Positions 59,110 to 64,000 of a stretch of 64,000 nt of DNA are shown in pieces. The stretch covers positions 1-64,000 of the forward strand of contig CAKOJQ010000004.1 in NCBI GenBank assembly GCA_934090795.1, in the 5' to 3' direction. The notes below the pieces were generated by a model. That model was not told the origin of the DNA, ran no database searches, and saw only the letters and a list, made by a program, of their open reading frames with translations. Source of the DNA: an uncultured Bacilli bacterium (GTDB taxonomy: Bacteria; Bacillota_I; Bacilli_A; RF39; UBA660). Positions within the stretch are counted from its first letter, which is position 1; the number at the start of each line of letters is the position of its first letter. The position numbers and the translations under genes were made by a program.

Positions 59110-59721
59110 TTACCCCCTTAATTTTGCGACTACAATTAGTCTTTTATTACCATTATTTTTACAAGTAATTAATGTTAATATTTTTTCATTATCTACACTT
59201 TTAAAATAAGACATATCATCATCATTAATTGTATGTTTTTCTACTATTTCATAAATATATGTAGCTTTATGAGATACAATTTTAATCTTATCGCCTACAC
59301 TAGAGTAGTGCAAACTTTGAAATGTATTATAAACACTATGACCGGCAATTATGAGATTACCAAATTCATCATCAATTCCCGCAGAAGTACTTAATGTTCC
59401 AACTAAACCCTTATCTAGTGTTTTCTTATCTGTTCCAGAAGTTATTAATCTTTGAATACCAGATTTTAATTCTATATAACCAAGATAATTGTTAGTTAAA
59501 TGTATTTCTTGTTTTTTAGGTGTTTCTACAACTTCTTCTGTTTGTTCTTCTTCATTGGTAGGTGGTGGAGTATCTTCTTCAAATATTGTTTCGATTACTT
59601 GTTTTGTTTCTTTATCTACTTTGTAATTACAATATATTTTTTTAAAACAAATAAGGGCTGATATTAAAATCAATATCAACCCTAAAATTTGTATAATCTT
59701 ATTTATTTTTCTTTTTTGCAT
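59110..59721 (-). CDS. Sortase
   Basis: 203 residues. N-terminal membrane helix (about 9-27), a Glu/Pro/Thr-rich stalk, and a sortase barrel with His128 (IIAGHSVYN), Cys187 in TLITC, and Arg194 (NKRLIVVA). The TLxTC and short length point to a class D/A-like enzyme rather than class B. It overlaps the end of the adhesin gene, so the pair is translated together and the adhesin is the likely substrate. The adhesin's motif is MPKTF, so this sortase should accept that variant. Confidence 0.88.
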   Translation of the reverse strand: MQKRKINKIIQILGLILILISALICFKKIYCNYKVDKETKQVIETIFEEDTPPPTNEEEQTEEVVETPKKQEIHLTNNYLGYIELKSGIQRLITSGTDKKTLDKGLVGTLSTSAGIDDEFGNLIIAGHSVYNTFQSLHYSSVGDKIKIVSHKATYIYEIVEKHTINDDDMSYFKSVDNEKILTLITCKNNGNKRLIVVAKLRG

Positions 59722-62404
59722 ATATTAATAATCCTAAACCAAGAACAGCAGTACTAATTATAATAATTGAGCTAGTTAAATCAGTATTAAATGTTTTTGG
59801 CATTTCTACTTTTTCATTAGTCATAGTAGCTTTAACAACTTCGCCATTTTCTCTAATTTCAAAATACATTTTTTCAGTATTTAAAATATAGTCAGGTGAA
59901 GCAGTTTCAACTTCTTTAATATAATAGCGTCCATATTCTAAATTATCAATAATGATTTTACCGTTTTCATCAGTTAATCCAGAATAGATTAATTCGTCAG
60001 TATCAGCATTATAAATTTCAATTTTAGTATTAGGAATAGGATTACTTGTTGATAAATCTACTTTAGTAAATTCTAAACTACCTTTGATTTTTTCATTTTT
60101 CATATTAGCTTTAACAACTTCGCCATTCTCATTAATTTCAAAATACATTTTTTCTTCATTTAATAAGTATGATGAATCAGAAGTTTGCTTTTCTAAAATA
60201 TAGTATCTTTTACCATTAGATAAAGGTAAATCTTTAATAATAACCATTCCTTTATCATCTGTTGTATAAGTACCCATTAAAACATCATCTTCTGTATAAA
60301 TTTCTATGATTGTGTTAGGTAGTGCTTTATCAGTAGAATAATCAGTTTTAGTAAATTCTAGTGTTCCTTTTGGTAGATAATTTTTTAATGTAAATGTTTT
60401 AGTAATAATAGGAGTATATTGATCCTTATATACTAATTCAAATTCATAAACATTATTATCTATTAAATGAGATAGAGAACTAGATACTTCTTTCAAAGTA
60501 TATTTTTGAAGTTTCAAATTATCTAATCTAGCATAACCGTTTTCGTCAGTAGTAATAGTTCCCACTAGATTATTGTTTTCGTCATATACTTCAAACACTA
60601 CATTAGGAAGTGGTATTGTTTCATAGGTGTATTTACCATTTTCAATAACTAACTTTTCGCCAGTTTTCTTTATTTCAATAGCACCTTTAACTTCTTTATT
60701 TGTAAATCTTAATTCTAGTATTTTATCAAAGTCATCACTACTAATAATATTAGATTTCTCATTAATACTAAATCTTAATGGCTCACTATTCCATAGATAA
60801 CCATTAATTTTTTGATCTACTTCTTCAAGTTCATAATCGCCACTATTAAGTGGATATGGTGTAATTAGCATACCAGTATCATCAGTTTCAAATTCACAAT
60901 AAGTTTTACTATTAGGGTAAGCTACTTTTTGACATACATACTTACCAGTAGATAATTCTTTAATTTTGAATTTTATACCAGCTATAGCAATTCTATTACC
61001 TGAATCATCAACTTTAATAATTTTTACTCTTGAAGTTATTTCAGCATTACTAAATACTTTATTAATAGTAGGACCACTTTCTGTTATAGAAAACTTATAA
61101 TCATCAATCTTTTCAAAACCACTAGGTGTTGATAATTGTCTTAAAATATAATCCCCAAATGGTAAAGTAAAGTAAATTTTACCGTCGCTATCTGTTTTTA
61201 AAGTTTTGATTAAATTATTGTTGTAGTCATATATACCAAATTCAACATTTACTTCTGGTGTCATTATTTGAGTTTTATTAGAAGCTACAACTTTTGTTAT
61301 TTCATATTTTCTTTCAATAACTTTATTACTAATATTTATACTAGCAAGTAAATTGTCTTTATCTAATTTAAAATAATATTTTTCAGTATTTAGAACATAA
61401 CCTTTTGGAGCTTCAAGTTCTTTAATATAGAATACATTTAAACTAGGAAGATAATCACTTATTGCATAAGAATTACTATCAGTAGTTAAAGTAGTAATTA
61501 AATTATCATTAACATCATAAACACCAAATTTAGCACCAACTAAACTAGCTTGACCGCTTGGTGTAGTTGTACCAGTATCAGCGTCAGTCTTAATAATTTC
61601 AACACGACCACCTTTAACATTTAATTTAACTTTTGCTACTACTGGATCGTGTACGCCAAACATTCCCATTTTTTGACTTTTACTATCTTTACCTACAAAG
61701 ATCATTGTAGGATCAGAAGTATAAGTCTTTTTAATTAATGATACAGTAATCTCGCCAACAGCATTAGGAGTTATATTTAATGTATTTCCATTAATACTAG
61801 AAGTAGCATTATCACTTCTATAAATTTCATATCCAGATAATACACCAGTATTATCAGTAAATGATACTGTTTGACCTATAATAGCGTCTTTTGTTTCATT
61901 GTTAAAAGAAGGCATTGTATAATGTGAGTTTACTAAAGACATTATGTCATTTCTTTCTTTATTAAGATTTATAAAACTACCATTACCATATTTTTCAGTC
62001 CAGAACTCTACAATTTGACCGCCTGTTGTTTCCCAAATTAAAGATTGAGCCGCAGCTCTATATCTTAAAGTTTGATGTCCCGGATAATTATATCCATAAT
62101 ATCCAATTAATCCAATCTTTTGATTTATTTCATCAGAGTATGGTGAGTTGATATAACCAATCGCACCGTCGTAATCGTGAATAGTAATATTTACACCCGG
62201 CTCTATACAATAAGCAGCTTTACCGTCAATATCATATAGTTTCCATTGAGCCGACATATAAGGTTGTCCGCCACCACGACGAGTATAAAAATAACCGTCA
62301 ACCGCTGTTTCAGTTAGTGTAGCAGCAAAGACATTTGTAAAACCTACTAAAAATGAAAATGCACCAACTACTAAAGCTAGCACACTTTTTAAGTTTAATT
62401 TCAA
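59699..62404 (-). CDS. Sortase-anchored adhesin with thioester domain and CnaB repeats
   Basis: 901 residues from TTG 62404, eight bases after GGGGG; a nearer ATG is in another frame. Signal peptide 1-28, then a thioester-type domain with Cys66 (AAYCIEPG) and Gln120 (AAAQSLIWE) placed to form the internal Cys-Gln thioester used to bind host or partner surfaces covalently. Six CnaB/SpaA-like repeats follow (about 265-865), each with GxxFxxYD and a C-terminal E, expected to form isopeptide bonds. The C-terminus has MPKTF (868-872), a hydrophobic helix and KKKNK. It could hold mating partners together or bind gut surfaces. Confidence 0.85.
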   Translation of the reverse strand: MKLNLKSVLALVVGAFSFLVGFTNVFAATLTETAVDGYFYTRRGGGQPYMSAQWKLYDIDGKAAYCIEPGVNITIHDYDGAIGYINSPYSDEINQKIGLIGYYGYNYPGHQTLRYRAAAQSLIWETTGGQIVEFWTEKYGNGSFINLNKERNDIMSLVNSHYTMPSFNNETKDAIIGQTVSFTDNTGVLSGYEIYRSDNATSSINGNTLNITPNAVGEITVSLIKKTYTSDPTMIFVGKDSKSQKMGMFGVHDPVVAKVKLNVKGGRVEIIKTDADTGTTTPSGQASLVGAKFGVYDVNDNLITTLTTDSNSYAISDYLPSLNVFYIKELEAPKGYVLNTEKYYFKLDKDNLLASINISNKVIERKYEITKVVASNKTQIMTPEVNVEFGIYDYNNNLIKTLKTDSDGKIYFTLPFGDYILRQLSTPSGFEKIDDYKFSITESGPTINKVFSNAEITSRVKIIKVDDSGNRIAIAGIKFKIKELSTGKYVCQKVAYPNSKTYCEFETDDTGMLITPYPLNSGDYELEEVDQKINGYLWNSEPLRFSINEKSNIISSDDFDKILELRFTNKEVKGAIEIKKTGEKLVIENGKYTYETIPLPNVVFEVYDENNNLVGTITTDENGYARLDNLKLQKYTLKEVSSSLSHLIDNNVYEFELVYKDQYTPIITKTFTLKNYLPKGTLEFTKTDYSTDKALPNTIIEIYTEDDVLMGTYTTDDKGMVIIKDLPLSNGKRYYILEKQTSDSSYLLNEEKMYFEINENGEVVKANMKNEKIKGSLEFTKVDLSTSNPIPNTKIEIYNADTDELIYSGLTDENGKIIIDNLEYGRYYIKEVETASPDYILNTEKMYFEIRENGEVVKATMTNEKVEMPKTFNTDLTSSIIIISTAVLGLGLLIYAKKKNK

Positions 62405-62429
62405 TTTTCATTCCCCCTTTAATTAATAT

Positions 62430-62457
62430 AAAAAAGCGACCAAAATTAATTGATCGC
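62430..62457 (-). terminator. Intrinsic terminator before the adhesin gene
   Basis: Read leftward: GCGATC (62457-62452), 10-base loop, GGTCGC (62441-62436; one G-U), then T run. Only about 13 bases separate it from the adhesin ribosome binding site. Confidence 0.7.
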
Positions 62458-62467
62458 CTTAAAAATT

Positions 62468-63055
62468 TTATTTGTAATATTTATAAGTACCGTCGTTATA
62501 AAAAACTTGTATTTTATAACCGACCAATTTACCATTATATGCAAATTGTTTGCAAGATGTATTTCTAATATTATCTGTATCAGATAAAGCAACATCAATA
62601 CTATCAGTATGACATTTGTTAAATTCATCAGCTTTATAATCTACAAAATTAACTAGATTATTATATTCGTCATCAACTTCAGGTACTTGTTCTATTACAT
62701 CATTTGTTTTAGTTTCATTTTTTTTTGAAATATTATTTATTTGTATTTCTTCATTTTGATTGGATTCTTGTTTTTGTTCTGGAATAGTATTTTTTATTTC
62801 TTCATTTTTATTATTTATTACTTTGTTATTTGAAGTGTTATTTTCTTTAACTTCTTCTTTAGATTCATTATCATTTATTATAGATGATATTAATTCTTCA
62901 TCAATAATATTTTGCTTTTCTGTTTCTATATTTTCTTGCGCTACTGATTTATCACTTTTGAGTTTATTACTATTGTAATGAATACCCCTTACATAAGCAC
63001 TTATAAAACCTATAAAAACAATTACTAAAAATACTTTTAAAATTTTTCTTAACAT
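62468..63055 (-). CDS. Membrane-anchored ICE protein of unknown function
   Basis: 195 residues. N-terminal membrane helix (LKVFLVIVFIGFISAYV), a 100-residue Asn/Glu/Lys-rich linker, and a small C-terminal domain with two Cys (FNKCHTDSIDVA, then NTSCKQFAYNGKLVGYKI) ending DGTYKYYK. The two Cys could form a disulfide outside the cell. AAAGGA lies upstream. It is driven by operator copy 3, so it is coregulated with the recombinase. I do not recognise the family. Confidence 0.6.
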   Translation of the reverse strand: MLRKILKVFLVIVFIGFISAYVRGIHYNSNKLKSDKSVAQENIETEKQNIIDEELISSIINDNESKEEVKENNTSNNKVINNKNEEIKNTIPEQKQESNQNEEIQINNISKKNETKTNDVIEQVPEVDDEYNNLVNFVDYKADEFNKCHTDSIDVALSDTDNIRNTSCKQFAYNGKLVGYKIQVFYNDGTYKYYK

Positions 63056-63079
63056 AAGACACGTCCTTTCTTTACAAAC

Positions 63080-63111
63080 ACTATAACGCGCTTTTAAAAA
63101 AAATACAGCGC
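63080..63111 (-). promoter_or_regulatory. ICE promoter/operator copy 3
   Basis: Minus strand: -35 CTGTAT (63108-63103), 17 bases, -10 TATAGT (63085-63080). GCGCT (63111-63107) and AGCGC (63092-63088) form the same inverted repeat as in copy 2. It drives the gene at 63055. Confidence 0.7.
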
Positions 63112-63136
63112 CTAAAATGAAATTTCTATATATTTT

Positions 63137-63469
63137 TTATATTTTTAATTCTTTTTCTGTTGAAATGTCATCTTTTATTGACTTTGAAGATAAAAAAGTT
63201 ATCCTTTCAGCAATTATAGAAATAACATTATCTTTACTTTGTAATCTACCTTTGACACCAATCAAATCGCCCTTACGACAATATTGTGATGTAGTTTCAG
63301 CAATGCCATTCCATATTGCAACTGGGAAGAAGTCTGTTTCATATTCGCCATTAGCATTTTTAAATGGTCTTTGGACCGCTAGTGTAATATTTGATACTTT
63401 TCCTTTTTCTGTTTCTTTAAGTTCTGGATCATTAGCAATTCTACCTATAATTAAAGATTGATTCATCAT
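63137..63469 (-). CDS. ssb: Single-stranded DNA-binding protein, short form
   Basis: 110 residues from ATG 63469, seven bases after GGGGG; an ATG at 63475 is only one base away. OB fold with MNQSLIIGRIANDPELKETE, and the F-x-V-A-I-W-N pattern (FFPVAIWNGIAE). It lacks the long acidic tail of housekeeping SSB (usual length 150-180), so it probably coats transferred single strands without recruiting the usual partners. Confidence 0.85.
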   Translation of the reverse strand: MMNQSLIIGRIANDPELKETEKGKVSNITLAVQRPFKNANGEYETDFFPVAIWNGIAETTSQYCRKGDLIGVKGRLQSKDNVISIIAERITFLSSKSIKDDISTEKELKI

Positions 63470-63735
63470 TCGCATACCCCCTTAAATTCTAAATTTAATC
63501 TTATTTTTTCTAATTCTATTAGAAGTTTCTTTAATCTATTTTGATTTAAAGAATTTCTATATCTTTTTAATTTCATTTTTTTATAAAATATGTTAAGTAA
63601 ATTTTCTACAAAGATAATATCATCTAAACCGTCGATTATCTTTTTTTCAACAAAGTAGTTATCAATATCTCTTTCTACTATTTTAAAGTACTGACAAGTT
63701 TTTATAATTTCTTTTACAAGTTTGTATTGATCCAT
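63466..63735 (-). CDS. Small helical ICE protein upstream of ssb
   Basis: 89 residues, helical and basic toward the C-terminus (FYKKMKLKRYRNSLNQNRLK). It overlaps the start of ssb by a few bases, so it is translationally coupled to it. No family recognised. Confidence 0.55.
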   Translation of the reverse strand: MDQYKLVKEIIKTCQYFKIVERDIDNYFVEKKIIDGLDDIIFVENLLNIFYKKMKLKRYRNSLNQNRLKKLLIELEKIRLNLEFKGVCE

Positions 63736-63741
63736 AATCTT

Positions 63742-63981
63742 TTATTTGAAGTAAGCTAGAAGCCAATTAACAAATTGAACTACAACAAAAACACATACAC
63801 CAGCTATTAGTGTTGTACGTATCTTACGAAGTGAAGCAGCTTTTTGATGATCTTCTGATGAGACCATATACATAATGCAATCTTTTAAAACAAAAAAGCC
63901 CGTAGCACCAGCCACGAACATTTTTAAGTAATTAGTTGCGTCCCCAATTAGACGCAGTATATCATTTAAAATACTATCCAT
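63742..63981 (-). CDS. Small two-helix membrane protein, VirB2/pilin-like
   Basis: 79 residues, AAGGGGG upstream of the ATG. Two hydrophobic helices (about 18-38 and 55-75) separated by a short charged loop (SSEDHQKAASLRKIR). The size and topology fit the VirB2/TrbC-like or Maff2-like small proteins encoded in the mating-channel cluster of Gram-positive ICE. No signal peptidase site is clear. Confidence 0.6.
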   Translation of the reverse strand: MDSILNDILRLIGDATNYLKMFVAGATGFFVLKDCIMYMVSSEDHQKAASLRKIRTTLIAGVCVFVVVQFVNWLLAYFK

Positions 63982-64000
63982 TTAATTATATAACCCCCTT

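Larger units (their letters stand above)
41848..64000. mobile_element. Integrative and conjugative element, left part
   Basis: The left boundary is at about 41845-41853, where the amidase frame ends. The serine recombinase gene ends 20 bases inside, as usual for Tn5397/Tn1549-type elements. Every recognised gene runs leftward. Modules: integration (recombinase), DNA processing (MobP-type relaxase, RHH accessory, VirD4), mating channel (VirB4, PrgI, VirB6-like, M23 hydrolase, VirB2-like protein), surface adhesion (sortase, thioester adhesin), and protection or maintenance (C5 methyltransferase, LtrC/ArdC-like, SSB). Ribosome binding sites AAGGGGG recur at most of its genes and are rare in the flanking chromosome. 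Exact attachment sequences cannot be set without the right end. Confidence 0.9.

Noticed and set aside
59654..59683. 12-pair inverted repeat inside the sortase gene
   Set aside because: It lies in the membrane-helix coding part, where repeated Leu/Ile codons easily create symmetry, and has no T run.
1..64000. Reassigned TGA codons (Mollicutes code)
   Set aside because: Tryptophans in conserved proteins are TGG, and TGA acts as a normal stop (for example at 4822-4824). The standard bacterial code fits.
1..64000. tRNA or rRNA genes and CRISPR arrays
   Set aside because: No T-loop GTTCRAnYC with a matching acceptor stem, no rRNA sequence, and no spaced direct repeats were seen. The only tandem array is the coding repeat at 35447.

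Overview
The window is very AT-rich DNA with short intergenic gaps, TTGACA/TATAAT-type promoters, GGAGG ribosome binding sites, TTG and GTG starts, intrinsic terminators, and TGG for tryptophan under the standard bacterial code. Gene content (T-box-controlled pheST, Soj/Spo0J-type parAB followed by a DUF951 gene, tilS-ftsH, rplM-rpsI, a WXG100/EssC secretion locus) points to a low-GC Gram-positive Bacillota. My inference is an uncultured gut Bacilli-type organism; the species cannot be named from this sequence. It probably has a cell wall: there are glycopolymer glycosyltransferases, the start of a peptidoglycan amidase gene, and a sortase carried on a mobile element.

Positions 1-11139 hold envelope and housekeeping genes: a TagA/WecG-type and a GtrB-type glycosyltransferase, a three-part fusion (polymerase-like membrane domain, GT4 transferase, PssD/Alg14-like domain) followed by its PssE/Alg13-like partner, a HAD-GtrA fusion, phosphatidylserine synthase, a MacB-like ABC transporter, PduL, a DusB-type enzyme and a small GtrA protein. 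Positions 11300-31370 are mostly core genes: uvrA, a decayed lipoprotein gene, a phenylalanine T-box leader with pheS-pheT, rnr with an enlarged N-terminus, an XRE regulator whose peptidase-like domain has lost its metal site, rplM-rpsI with a structured leader, tilS-ftsH, parA-parB, DUF951 and an AbgT transporter.

Positions 31430-41730 are a compact type VII secretion locus: two proteins of unknown function, YukD/EsaB, two WXG100 proteins and a WXG100-sized protein without the motif, a C39-like cysteine peptidase with an 18-unit Pro-Ser/Thr repeat tail (likely cargo), EssC, and a CpaE/MinD-like protein. EsaA, EssA and EssB were not recognised here.

From about 41848 to the right edge lies the left part of an integrative and conjugative element (ICE). 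It has inserted after codon 12-13 of an N-acetylmuramoyl-L-alanine amidase gene, leaving only the start of that gene. All recognised element genes run leftward: a large serine recombinase at the end, an LtrC/ArdC-like protein, a C5 DNA methyltransferase, the VirD4 coupling protein, a MobP-type relaxase and accessory proteins, an M23 hydrolase, VirB4, PrgI, a VirB6-like channel protein, a sortase, a thioester/CnaB adhesin and SSB. The element has its own signatures: an AAGGGGG ribosome binding site at most genes, three copies of one promoter/operator (GCGCT...AGCGC over the -35/-10), two or three genes whose best start is ATA or ATT, and two noncoding stretches dense in inverted repeats, one a candidate oriT. 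The right end is outside the window.
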